Positions 1-7,252 of a DNA stretch of 17,036 nt are shown piece by piece; within the stretch, counting starts at the first letter, position 1; every line of letters starts with the position of its first letter. The stretch lies in NCBI GenBank assembly GCA_022707665.1, contig JAKJAE010000021.1, positions 394 to 17,429 on the forward strand, read 5' to 3'. Source of the stretch: Chloroflexota bacterium. GTDB taxonomy: Bacteria > Chloroflexota > Anaerolineae > B4-G1 > SLSP01. The notes under the pieces are model-generated. The model did not search any database. It was not told where the DNA came from and saw only the letters and a list, made by a program, of their open reading frames with translations. The translations under genes were made by a program, and so were the position numbers.

Positions 1-684
1 AAGGTCTGCTCGTTCGATTGCGTCTACTGCCACTACGGCGATACGGACGTCAAGGTGAGCAGACCGGTTCAGGGCGACGGCCAGGATTTGGGATTCCCCA
101 ATCCGGGCGATGTGGCCAAAGCCGTAGAGAGGGCACTGAGGACGTGTGGCGCAGTCGATAGCCTCACCTTCTCAGGGAATGGCGAGCCAACCCTCTATCC
201 CTACTTTGCCGAGATCGCGTTCGAGGTGAGGCGCCTGCGCGACCGCTATTGTCCGGGCGCCCGAATCGCGCTCTTCTCGAACGCAACGACGCTGATGCAT
301 CCCGGCGTCCAGGCGGCGCTGCAACACATCGACCGCCCGATCCTCAAGCTGGATGCCGGCGATGCAATGACCCTCACGCAGGTCAATCGCCCTGCAGCGG
401 GCGTCAATTTCGCCGGCGTGGTTGAGGCTCTACACGGGATCCGGGATCTGACGCTCCAGACCGTGCTCTTCGACGGGCCGGTGACCAATGCTTCGGGCGA
501 TGCCTTCGAGGCCTGGCTCCGAACGGTAACCGAGCTCAAGCCAACGCAGATCCAGATTTACAGCACCGACTATCCCGTACCGGACGCAACCATACAGCGG
601 GTGCCGGCATTTCGCCTGCGCGAGCTTGCCGGAATCGCTCGCCACCGCACCGGGGCCCAGGTTCAGGCATACTGGCCCGCGTAG
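1..684 (+). CDS. Radical SAM protein, COG0731-like (5' end outside window)
   Basis: This is the 3' part of a radical SAM enzyme, 227 residues visible; the frame is open to the left window edge. The fragment begins with the cluster-binding motif CSFDCVYC (C3, C7, C10 of the fragment), a CxxxCxxC that ligates the [4Fe-4S] cluster used to cleave S-adenosylmethionine. TFSGNGEPTLYP (GNGEPT at about 59-64) is the GGE-like SAM-binding strand, and ILKLDAGD further on is typical of the COG0731 Fe-S oxidoreductase group, relatives of wyosine-synthesis enzymes. A GTG at 55 lies inside the frame, but it would cut off the essential cysteines, so it is not the start. Probably only some 20-30 N-terminal residues are missing. 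The substrate cannot be told from sequence. The gene ends 56 bases before the hydrolase gene, same strand. Confidence 0.85.
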   Translation, partial: KVCSFDCVYCHYGDTDVKVSRPVQGDGQDLGFPNPGDVAKAVERALRTCGAVDSLTFSGNGEPTLYPYFAEIAFEVRRLRDRYCPGARIALFSNATTLMHPGVQAALQHIDRPILKLDAGDAMTLTQVNRPAAGVNFAGVVEALHGIRDLTLQTVLFDGPVTNASGDAFEAWLRTVTELKPTQIQIYSTDYPVPDATIQRVPAFRLRELAGIARHRTGAQVQAYWPA

Positions 685-696
685 GTGGCATGCCAC
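685..696. promoter_or_regulatory. Perfect 12-bp palindrome after the radical SAM stop
   Basis: GTGGCATGCCAC is a perfect inverted repeat with no loop, beginning at the base after the TAG stop and 44 bases before the next start codon. It could be an operator for a dimeric regulator or a chance palindrome. It is not followed by a T-run, so it is not an intrinsic terminator. Confidence 0.2.
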
Positions 697-740
697 AGGG
701 TGTCTCGGCCAACCCGCCGAATAGGGCGCCAGGAGGGACT

Positions 741-1604
741 ATGCAGGATATGAGCCACGTAGCGCGAACAGCCACCGGCAGCAGGATCGTCCGGTTGCCC
801 GAGGGCAGTACGCATTACGAGCTGGCGGGGCCTGCGAAGGGCGTCCCCGTCGTGCTGATCCACGGCTTCTCGGTGCCGGCCTTCATCTGGGACCCGGTCT
901 TCGCCGGCCTTGCCGCTGCGGGATTCCGGGTCTTGCGCTATGATCTCTACGGACGCGGCGCGTCCGACCGACCACACGGGCGGTATGACCGTGAGAGGTT
1001 CGACCGCCAATTGGTGGCGCTGGTCGAGGCCCTGGACCTGGGTCCCAACGTCGATCTTGTGGGCCTATCGATGGGTGGCGCGATCGCCGTGGAGGCTACC
1101 GATCGCCACCCGGATCTGGTGCGCAAGCTCGTGCTCATCGATCCTGCCGGGCTCGCACGGCCCTCGGGAACGAACGCAGTTCGTGCTCCCGTGCTCGGTG
1201 AGCTCGTATTTGCGGTGGCGGGCAAGCCGGTGCTTATCCGGAGCATGAAGCACGACTTCTTCAGGCCCGGTCCGATGGCAGAGGCGATGGCGCGCTATCA
1301 GGACCAGTACCTGGCCCAACTGAAGAAACCGGGATTCCTGCGAGCGCTGCTTTCCACAATCCGTCATGGTCCGCTGGAGGCAATGGAGAACGCCTACCAG
1401 CGTGTAGGCCATCAGGAACGCCAGGTGCTCCTGATCTGGGGACGAGAAGATTGCACGGTGCCCTTTGCGCTGAGTAACCGGGTCAGGGCCCTGATGCCCA
1501 ACGCGGTCTTCCACCCCATCGAGGGCGTAGGTCACGTGCCGCATCTGGAGAAACCGGACCTGGTCAACGCACTCCTGGTCGATTTTCTCGCCACCCATCC
1601 CTGA
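741..1604 (+). CDS. Alpha/beta hydrolase fold protein
   Basis: A 287-residue soluble alpha/beta hydrolase, a usual length for the family. Visible motifs: the oxyanion-hole segment HGFSVPAFIW (41-50), the nucleophile elbow GLSMGG with Ser110, the acid in LIWGREDCTVP (Asp237) and the catalytic histidine in GVGHVPHLEKP (His265). The triad Ser-Asp-His is therefore intact and the enzyme should be an active esterase, lipase or C-C hydrolase; the substrate is unknown. The start was set at ATG 741 because AGGAGGG sits just upstream at 731-737. An in-frame ATG at 690 would add 17 unlike residues and lacks a ribosome binding site. No signal peptide is seen, so it is probably cytoplasmic. It lies 23 bases before the VOC gene and is likely co-transcribed with it. 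Confidence 0.9.
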   Translation: MQDMSHVARTATGSRIVRLPEGSTHYELAGPAKGVPVVLIHGFSVPAFIWDPVFAGLAAAGFRVLRYDLYGRGASDRPHGRYDRERFDRQLVALVEALDLGPNVDLVGLSMGGAIAVEATDRHPDLVRKLVLIDPAGLARPSGTNAVRAPVLGELVFAVAGKPVLIRSMKHDFFRPGPMAEAMARYQDQYLAQLKKPGFLRALLSTIRHGPLEAMENAYQRVGHQERQVLLIWGREDCTVPFALSNRVRALMPNAVFHPIEGVGHVPHLEKPDLVNALLVDFLATHP

Positions 1605-1627
1605 ACACGACAAAAGGAACGAACGCT

Positions 1628-2005
1628 ATGCAAGTGATGTCGCTGAGGCTCGTACGCCACACCCGCCAGTTCGACGCCGTGCTGGCTTTTTACCAGGATA
1701 CCCTCGAGATGCGCTGCATTCAGAGCTGGGAGCGCCCGGGTACCCGGGGCGCGCTGCTCACGGTCGGCAAGGCAATGGGGGAGACCACGATCGAGATCTT
1801 GCAGACGGAAGACGGCGTGCAGAAAGGTCACCCCGTCAACGTCGATCTACTTCTGGAGGTGAAGGATGTCGATGCCTGGTACGACCGCTTCCGGCGGCAG
1901 GGCCTGCGCATCGTCGAAGCGCTGGAGGACAAGCCCTGGGGGCACCGCTCCTTCGGGATCGAGGACCCGGATGGCATGCGGGTCACGCTGTATACCCTAT
2001 CCTGA
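1628..2005 (+). CDS. VOC (glyoxalase/bleomycin-resistance/dioxygenase fold) protein
   Basis: A 125-residue single VOC unit with two beta-alpha-beta-beta-beta halves. Recognisable parts are the opening strand VMSLRLVRHT, the helix FDAVLAFYQDTLEM (15-28), GETTIEILQT (51-60) and the closing signature SFGIEDPDGMRVTLYTL (108-124). Possible metal ligands are His11, Glu56 and His106. The last Glu of the usual DPDGNxxEL ending is a Thr here (Thr120), so the standard four-ligand glyoxalase site may not be complete. The family covers glyoxalase I, epimerases, dioxygenases and drug-binding resistance proteins, and the sequence does not choose among them. The start is preceded by AAAGGAA. It lies between the hydrolase and the HAD phosphatase, with about 15 bases to the next ATG. 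Confidence 0.85.
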   Translation: MQVMSLRLVRHTRQFDAVLAFYQDTLEMRCIQSWERPGTRGALLTVGKAMGETTIEILQTEDGVQKGHPVNVDLLLEVKDVDAWYDRFRRQGLRIVEALEDKPWGHRSFGIEDPDGMRVTLYTLS

Positions 2006-2020
2006 CCGGCGGTGATCGCG

Positions 2021-2746
2021 ATGACCTATCGTTGGCTGCTCTTCGACGCAGATGGTACGCTTTTCGACTATGAGGCCGCCGAGCACCAGGCGCTCACGGC
2101 AACGCTTGCCGATTATGGCCTGGATGCCGGCCCAGAGGTGTTGGCAACCTACCAGGAGGCCAATGCTCGGCTCTGGCGCGATTTCGAGCAGGGGCTCACG
2201 ACGCCTGACCGCATCAAGACCGAGCGGTTCGCCCGGTTGTTCGAGGCGCTGGGGTTGGCCGGGCCAGCTCTGGATCCGGTGCAGGTTGGCGAAGCCTATC
2301 TCGATCATCTGGGGACGTGCTCCCAACTGCTCCCCGATGCACCCACTCTCCTCGACGCCCTGGTGGGAAAAGTACGCCTGGCCTTGATCACGAATGGACT
2401 GACCAGGGTCCAGCGGGCGCGGCTGGCCCACTCCGGACTGAATACCTACTTCGAGGCTGTGGTGATCTCGGAGGAGGAAGGCGTAGCCAAGCCGGAGCCG
2501 GGTATCTTCGACGTCATTTTTGGCCGGATGGGGCATCCCCACCGCAGCGAGGTCCTGATGGTCGGCGACAGCCTGACGTCCGACATCCGCGGGGCCAACC
2601 GCTACAGCATCGATGCCTGCTGGTATAACCCGCGGCGCCTGCCGCGCGATCCCGGTGCCGTCGACCCGCTCGAGATCCGCTATGAGATCACGAACCTCCT
2701 GGATCTGGTGCCGATTGTGCTGGGTGGCAAGAGCGTAGAGGAGTAG
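2021..2746 (+). CDS. HAD-family pyrimidine 5'-nucleotidase, YjjG-like
   Basis: A 241-residue haloacid dehalogenase-type phosphatase. All four HAD motifs are present: DADGTLF with nucleophile Asp9 and acid/base Asp11, ITNG with Thr124, KPEPGIF with Lys157, and MVGDSLTSDIRGA with Asp183 and Asp188. The opening LLFDADGTLFDYE, the long helical cap after it and the SEEEGVAKPEPGIFD segment match the YjjG/YfnB group. Those enzymes dephosphorylate non-canonical pyrimidine nucleotides and keep them out of DNA. ATG 2021 was chosen over GTG 2012 because it puts the first beta strand at residue 4 and has GGCGGTG seven bases upstream. General sugar-phosphate phosphatase activity is the main alternative. 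It is the fourth gene of the plus-strand row. Confidence 0.85.
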   Translation: MTYRWLLFDADGTLFDYEAAEHQALTATLADYGLDAGPEVLATYQEANARLWRDFEQGLTTPDRIKTERFARLFEALGLAGPALDPVQVGEAYLDHLGTCSQLLPDAPTLLDALVGKVRLALITNGLTRVQRARLAHSGLNTYFEAVVISEEEGVAKPEPGIFDVIFGRMGHPHRSEVLMVGDSLTSDIRGANRYSIDACWYNPRRLPRDPGAVDPLEIRYEITNLLDLVPIVLGGKSVEE

Positions 2747-2758
2747 CGACGGCCTCCA

Positions 2759-2774
2759 GGCGTAGCGATGCGCC
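2759..2774 (+). other. Small hairpin with a GCGA tetraloop
   Basis: GGCGTA-GCGA-TGCGCC folds into a six-pair stem (one T-G wobble) closed by a GNRA-type loop, 12 bases after the nucleotidase stop. No T-run follows, so it is not a classic terminator. It may stabilise the 3' end of the upstream message or be chance. Apart from this and the strong ribosome binding site at 2865-2871, I see nothing in the 130-base gap 2747-2876. Confidence 0.2.
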
Positions 2775-2876
2775 AGTGGTGACGGACATCCAGGCTGTGG
2801 TGGTCGAGGAACCTGCCGTCATCGCAGTCCTCAAGGCCCTCCAGCGTGAGCGATTTCCCGGTATAGGAGGTAACGA

Positions 2877-3503
2877 ATGCAAGTGCTGAGTCGTGCGGCA
2901 CAGACCCGGGCACGGGATTTCATCTTCGAGCACGGACGCGTACTCGAACAGGCCAAATACGAGGAGGTCTCCGCACGTTGGCGTGGCTTCCTCTCCAATC
3001 CGGGGGCGGAGATCGTGGGCTATCTGCATGATTATCCGAGGCTCGTGCCGGCAGAGCTGCGCGACGCTCTCCTCCATGCGGCAATAAGCCACCTCGAGGC
3101 ACAGGGAACATCCCTCGAGATGCACGACATCCTGTGCACACTCCGCCTCGCCGAAAGCAAGGGGCTGCCCGCTGGCGCCAGACAGACGCTCGTGAATCTG
3201 CTCACGCCGGTCGTCGACCGGGCCGTGGTCAGGGACCCCGCGCGTTGGGGGGACTATGGCCTGATGCCGGTGGAGGTCGTCTACAGCCCGGATGCGTTGT
3301 TCGCCCCGATGCTTGCGGACGTTGTGTCGGCCAACCTGGATTACGAGATCGCGCAGCATGCGGAGAATGGCATCTGGCGGCCCCGGTGGGACTGGTCCGG
3401 CATGGTCCCGGAGGCCTGGGAACAGGCCAGGAAGGACTGGACCGGGTGGCTCACGATGCGGATGCTCACGATCCTCAAGAACTTCGGGCGGCTGGAGGCG
3501 TAG
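2877..3503 (+). CDS. Unrecognised protein with a C-terminal terpenoid-cyclase-like motif
   Basis: A 208-residue, mostly helical, soluble protein that I cannot name. Its C-terminal half contains QHAENGIW (160-167), which resembles a QW repeat of squalene/prenyltransferase-type alpha/alpha toroids, followed by RPRWDWSG and an aromatic-rich tail (EAWEQARKDWTGWLTMRMLTI). Other distinctive parts are MHDILCTLRLAES (82-94) and WGDYGLMPVEVVYSP (124-138). There is no signal peptide or membrane segment. The start is secure: a near-perfect AGGAGGT lies at 2865-2871 and an in-frame TAA at 2871-2873 rules out an upstream extension. The stop is directly followed by the GTG of the glycosylase gene, so the two are probably translationally coupled. 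Function unknown. Confidence 0.8.
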   Translation: MQVLSRAAQTRARDFIFEHGRVLEQAKYEEVSARWRGFLSNPGAEIVGYLHDYPRLVPAELRDALLHAAISHLEAQGTSLEMHDILCTLRLAESKGLPAGARQTLVNLLTPVVDRAVVRDPARWGDYGLMPVEVVYSPDALFAPMLADVVSANLDYEIAQHAENGIWRPRWDWSGMVPEAWEQARKDWTGWLTMRMLTILKNFGRLEA

Positions 3504-4718
3504 GTGGAGCCGGTGCGGATCTCTCTTGCCACGGTGCGGCAGCTCTCCCTGCACTGTCAGGGGCTCAACGGCGCCCCGGCCTGCCCTCAGGGAAAGGCCA
3601 GTGCAGCCCGGATGATCGAACGGTTGGGCTATGTCCAGATCGACACGATCCACGTGGTGCAGCGCGCACACCACCACATCCTGTGGAGCCGCTGTCGCGA
3701 CTACAGCCCCGAGATGCTCCACGAGCTGCTCGCCATCGACCGGCACGTCTTCGAATGGTGGGCACACGCGGCTGCATACATCCCGATGGCGGACTTCCGC
3801 TTCTATGCCCCGCGGATGGGGGAACGGGCCCTGTGGGACAGCCAGAAGGCATGGATCGAGGAGAATCGCGAGACGCTCGATGCCGTGGTCCAGCGCATCC
3901 GTGAGGAGGGCGCCCTGGGCACCGCCGACTTCGAGGCGCCGGAGGGCTTCGAGGGAGGCTCGTGGTGGAGCGGCTGGAAGCCCGCCAAGCGGGCGCTTGA
4001 GGTGCTGTTCAACCTGGGCGTGGTGATGGTCTCGGAACGGCGCAAGTTCGAGCGTCTCTACGACCTGAGGGAGCGCGTCATCCCCGAAAGCGCGGACTCG
4101 CCGCCCCCTTCCCAGGAAGAGGTGCATGACTTCATCATCCGGAGGGCCGTGGGCAGCCTCGGGGCACTCCCTGAGCGGGAAATCGCGTGGTGGGTTCGCG
4201 AGCGCCCGGCCGCTGCGGCGCTCCAACGCGCAGTGGAAGCTGGCCTGATCACCCCGGTCTCCGTCGAGGGGCTCAACAACGGTCCCTGGTATGCTTGGAC
4301 GGAAGCGCTGAACACGCTGGATGGCGATCATTCGGGCACGCCATCCGCCCACATCCTCTCGCCCTTCGACAACTTGGTCATCCGCCGCACCTGGATGGAG
4401 CTCGTCTTTGGCTTCGACTACCGCCTCGAGTGCTACCTGCCCCGGGAGAAGCGGCGCTACGGTTACTTCGCGCTACCGGTCCTCTGGGGCGACCGGTTCA
4501 TCGGGCGCGTGGACACGAAAGCCGACCGCGCCACCGGGACCCTGATCGTGCGCCAGCTCACGTTCGAGCCAGACTTCGCCGACTTCGAGCAAGCGCTGCC
4601 GGACCTGGCGAGGGAGCTACGGGCGTTCGCAGCATTCAACGACTGCTCCAACATCGCCGTCGAGCAGGTCGCGCCGGAGGAAGTTGCACCGCGGCTAACC
4701 CTGGCCCTGGATCTGTGA
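3504..4718 (+). CDS. AlkZ/YcaQ-type winged-helix DNA glycosylase
   Basis: A 404-residue member of the HTH_42/AlkZ family (bacterial interstrand-crosslink DNA glycosylases such as E. coli YcaQ and Streptomyces AlkZ). The catalytic Q-phi-(D/Q) motif is present as Gln45-Ile46-Asp47 in YVQIDTIHVVQRAHHHIL; the QxD form is that of the YcaQ-like branch. The HVFEWWAHAAAYIP segment (81-94) and the C-terminal signature LSPFDNLVIRRTWMELVFGF (285-304) followed by YGYFALPVLWGDRFIGRVD (319-337) are typical and intact. Known members excise alkylated guanine and unhook nitrogen-mustard or azinomycin crosslinks. The GTG start abuts the preceding TAG, and GGAGG lies inside the upstream gene end (about 3494-3498). 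It stands 2.5 kb from a UvrA-like gene, which may point to a DNA-repair neighbourhood; that link is inference. Confidence 0.88.
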   Translation: MEPVRISLATVRQLSLHCQGLNGAPACPQGKASAARMIERLGYVQIDTIHVVQRAHHHILWSRCRDYSPEMLHELLAIDRHVFEWWAHAAAYIPMADFRFYAPRMGERALWDSQKAWIEENRETLDAVVQRIREEGALGTADFEAPEGFEGGSWWSGWKPAKRALEVLFNLGVVMVSERRKFERLYDLRERVIPESADSPPPSQEEVHDFIIRRAVGSLGALPEREIAWWVRERPAAAALQRAVEAGLITPVSVEGLNNGPWYAWTEALNTLDGDHSGTPSAHILSPFDNLVIRRTWMELVFGFDYRLECYLPREKRRYGYFALPVLWGDRFIGRVDTKADRATGTLIVRQLTFEPDFADFEQALPDLARELRAFAAFNDCSNIAVEQVAPEEVAPRLTLALDL

Positions 4719-4750
4719 TAGGATCTTGCCGTCGGGAACTGGAGGGCGCT

Positions 4751-5970
4751 ATGCCACAGGATGAGGATTACCAGCGCATCGTCGAGGGAGCGATCCTTGA
4801 CGCAGAGACGTTCGTCAAGGCGACGTTCAGCGGGCGCCGGCGGGGATACGATCTCCCCTGGCGCCGCGTCACAGTGCGTCCGGTGGCGATCCAGGGGATC
4901 CGGCACCTGCAGGTCTCGCACCTTGACGAAAGGCAAGATACCACCAAGAACTATGCCGGCGCGGAGGCTCGCGACAAGGTGCGTGAGCTATTAGCGTTGC
5001 CCTTCAGCCAGATCGCTATTGTGACCACGGAGGGCGAAATTCAGGTGCAGATCTCGCGCAAGGGCTCAGTGCGGATGTCACGACGACGGGCACAACAGCC
5101 AGGCGAGGCGCCACCGCTCGAGCACGATCGCCGAAAGCCCTACCTGCTCCCGGGCACAGCACCGGACCCTCTGTTACAGGCTTTGGAGATTCAGACACCC
5201 AATGGCCAGATCCGGGCCGGCAGGCAGCGCAAATACCGCCAGATCAACGAATTCTTGCGCCTGATCGTCGAGACCGAGGCGCTGGCACAGCTCGATACCC
5301 CCATCCGGATCGTCGACTGCGGGTGTGGCAGCGCGGACCTGACTTTTGCCGTCTACCACTATCTGAGCCATCCGCTCGCCCTGCCCATCCAGGCAGTAGG
5401 GATCGACGTCAAGGCGGAGCTGATGGCCAGACAGAATGCCCTGGCGGCAGAGCTGGGTTGGACGGATCTACGCTTCGAGGTCAGCCGCATCATCGACTAC
5501 CAGCCTGAGGAACAACCGGACATCGTCCTGGCGCTCCACGCATGTGACACGGCAACCGACGAGGCACTGGCACAGGCGGTCAAATGGGAAACACACCTGA
5601 TCTTCAGCGCGCCCTGCTGCCACCACAACCTGCAGGCGCAGATGTCGGTGCGTCCTATGCCCCCAGTATTCCAGCCCGTGCTGCGCCACGGGATTCTCAA
5701 GGACCGCCTGGGCCACGTGCTGACGGACGGCCTTCGCGCTCAGATCATGCGGATCATGGGATACCGGACCGATGTCGTGGAGTTCATCTCGCCCGAGCAC
5801 ACCGACAAGAACCTGCTGATCCGCGCGATCAAGTCGACCACGCCGGGCGATCCGCAGAGCATCGCGGAGTGCAGCCTTACCTGGCACGCCTGCTCGCGCA
5901 CGAGCTCGCGGCCCTGGGAAACTGGCCACAGATGGACAGCCAGGTGGGCCCCGGGGGTCGGAATCCGTGA
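4751..5970 (+). CDS. Class I SAM-dependent methyltransferase, Methyltransf_32-like (frameshifted near the 3' end)
   Basis: About 406 residues once a frameshift is allowed for. An N-terminal region (1-150) precedes the conserved GRQRKYRQINEFLRLIVE segment. Then comes a Rossmann methyltransferase: motif I VDCGCGSADL (188-197), acidic GID (217-219) and the family signatures ALHACDTATD (261-270) and APCCHH (287-292). These resemble PF13679 proteins, whose substrates are poorly known. ATG 4751 follows GGAGGG at 4741-4746; the open frame further upstream belongs to the preceding gene's region. The first frame runs to about 5869, then turns into unfamily-like sequence and would end at 6141, deep inside the next gene. 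The -1 frame from 5869 reads VQPYLARLLAHELAALGN and stops at 5970, giving a GTGA overlap with the next start. One base seems to be missing between about 5845 and 5870. Confidence 0.8.
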
Positions 5971-7037
5971 ATCTCGTAGCACACCTTGCCCTCGGCCTGC
6001 TGATCATCGTGGCCCTATGGGTGGGCACACGCAAGGCGGCGCAGGGTGGCCCGGATCGCCGCGCAGCCATCGCGTCAGCCGGTGCGTTGGCTCTCCTGCT
6101 CCTGTTTGGCGTTGCCAGCGCCATCGTGAACGGTGGTGACAGTTTCGGCGCTGCGCAGATCCTGGCCTGGACGGCGTTTTTCCACGTGCCGGTGTACCAG
6201 CTTGGTGCGGGGTTCCTCCTGAAAGGAACGCCCCGGGTGGCGCTGGTCCACTGGGCCACGGTCGCCCTCCTCGGGCTGGCAGCTCTGGAGGCTTTTGTCA
6301 TCGAGCCCCATTGGCTCCAGGTGAGCAATCTGATCCTGCCCACGTCCAAGGTGACAGAGCCGGTTCGTGTCGTCGTCCTCGCGGACATTCAGACTGACGT
6401 TCCCGGCCCCTACGAGGCGCGTGTCCTGAGGACCGCTATGGCCCAGGACCCCGATCTGATCCTCTTCGCGGGCGACTACATCCAGCTCGGGCGGCGCAGC
6501 CGCAGCTATGCAGACGAGATCGACGCGCTGCGCGTGCTGATGGTCGAGGCAGGCCTCCATGCTCCCCTGGGCGCCTATGCCGTAGCAGGAAACGTCGACG
6601 AGCCCGGCATGTGGACTGGCGCCTTCGCGGGCCTGCCTGTCGTGACGATCGAGGAGACCACGTCCTACAATCTTGGCCCCTTGGCCTTGACCGGCTTGGG
6701 GATGGGGGACGCGTTTGGCCATAGGGTGGAGATCCCGCCACAGGATGCCTTCCACATCGTCATCGGCCATAGCCCCAACTTCAGCCTGGGTCCGGTCGAA
6801 GCCGATCTCCTGATCGCGGGGCATACCCATGGCGGGCAGGTTCGCCTGCCCCTGATCGGCCCGTTGCTCAACCTATCGCGCGTACCGCGTGGCTGGATCG
6901 CGGGCGCAACAATGCTGGCGCATGGCGGAACGCTCGTCGTCTCCCGCGGCATCGGCATGGAGCGCGCCAACGCCCCACGCGTGCGCTTCCTCTGCCGCCC
7001 GGAGCTGGTGGTGATTGACCTGGTGCCGTCGCCATGA
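5967..7037 (+). CDS. Membrane-anchored metallophosphoesterase with variant metal site
   Basis: 356 residues. Four hydrophobic stretches fill the N-terminus (about 3-20, 35-53, 64-85 and 91-112), followed by a calcineurin-like phosphoesterase domain (about 131-356), the YaeI-like layout. The domain has LADIQTD (Asp140, Gln142), LFAGDYIQ (Asp170), AVAGNVDE (Asn209), IVIGHSP (His268) and LIAGHTHGGQVRLP (His286, His288). In the usual motifs DxH and GNH the histidines are replaced by Gln142 and Val210, so metal binding or catalysis may differ; the rest is intact. This could be a subfamily trait rather than decay. The GTG start at 5967 overlaps the methyltransferase stop in GTGA, so translation is probably coupled. 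Lipid or glycan phosphoester substrates at the membrane are plausible but unproven. Its stop lies a few bases before the first repeat element. Confidence 0.85.
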   Translation: MNLVAHLALGLLIIVALWVGTRKAAQGGPDRRAAIASAGALALLLLFGVASAIVNGGDSFGAAQILAWTAFFHVPVYQLGAGFLLKGTPRVALVHWATVALLGLAALEAFVIEPHWLQVSNLILPTSKVTEPVRVVVLADIQTDVPGPYEARVLRTAMAQDPDLILFAGDYIQLGRRSRSYADEIDALRVLMVEAGLHAPLGAYAVAGNVDEPGMWTGAFAGLPVVTIEETTSYNLGPLALTGLGMGDAFGHRVEIPPQDAFHIVIGHSPNFSLGPVEADLLIAGHTHGGQVRLPLIGPLLNLSRVPRGWIAGATMLAHGGTLVVSRGIGMERANAPRVRFLCRPELVVIDLVPSP

Positions 7038-7040
7038 ACG

Positions 7041-7221
7041 ATAAAGCGATAAAGCGAAAAGAGGGTGGAGCAGACAGGTCGTTGGGTAACAGGCGATACT
7101 CCGAGATGGAACCCACATCCCCGACTCATCTGCCTTCTCGCCTTCTCGCCTTTTCGCTTGATCGCTTTTTCGCTTTCTCGCTTTCTCGCCTTTTCGCTTG
7201 ATCGCTTTCTCGCTTACTCGA
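7041..7221. repeat. Intergenic inverted element with 8-bp iterated pyrimidine arm
   Basis: The right arm (7134-7221) is eleven consecutive 8-base units close to TTTCTCGC, with variants CTTCTCGC, CTTTTCGC and TTGATCGC. The pair CTTTTCGC-TTGATCGC occurs twice (7150-7165 and 7190-7205). The left arm is purine-rich and carries the same period, GATAAAGC-GATAAAGC-GAAAAGAG. Bases 7043-7061 can pair with 7150-7168 or with 7190-7208, 18 of 19 positions each. The left arm starts within about five bases of the phosphoesterase stop, and the right arm ends 31 bases before the chosen start of the UvrA-like gene. The region between the arms (7065-7133) shows no gene or clear promoter. It may act as an RNA hairpin in the message or be a mobile or expanded simple repeat. 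Confidence 0.8.
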
Positions 7222-7252
7222 GACTCGCGAAGTCCACATTGTGGAGCGACTG

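Noticed and set aside
2779..2889. Small plus-strand frame in the gap before the 2877 gene
   Set aside because: It reads smoothly for about 36 codons, but it starts at a GTG without a ribosome binding site and overlaps the start of the next gene; no family resemblance.
2688..4352. Long minus-strand open frame of 554 codons
   Set aside because: It lies opposite three well-identified plus-strand genes, its translation is rich in Arg, His, Pro and Asp without family motifs, and such antisense frames are common in GC-rich coding DNA.
4187..4750. N-terminal extension of the methyltransferase frame
   Set aside because: It overlaps the AlkZ-like gene in another frame and reads as low-complexity Arg/Pro/Gly sequence; ATG 4751 has its own GGAGGG site.
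7134..7221. Possible CRISPR-like array
   Set aside because: Units are 8 bases, contiguous and without spacers, so it is a simple tandem repeat.
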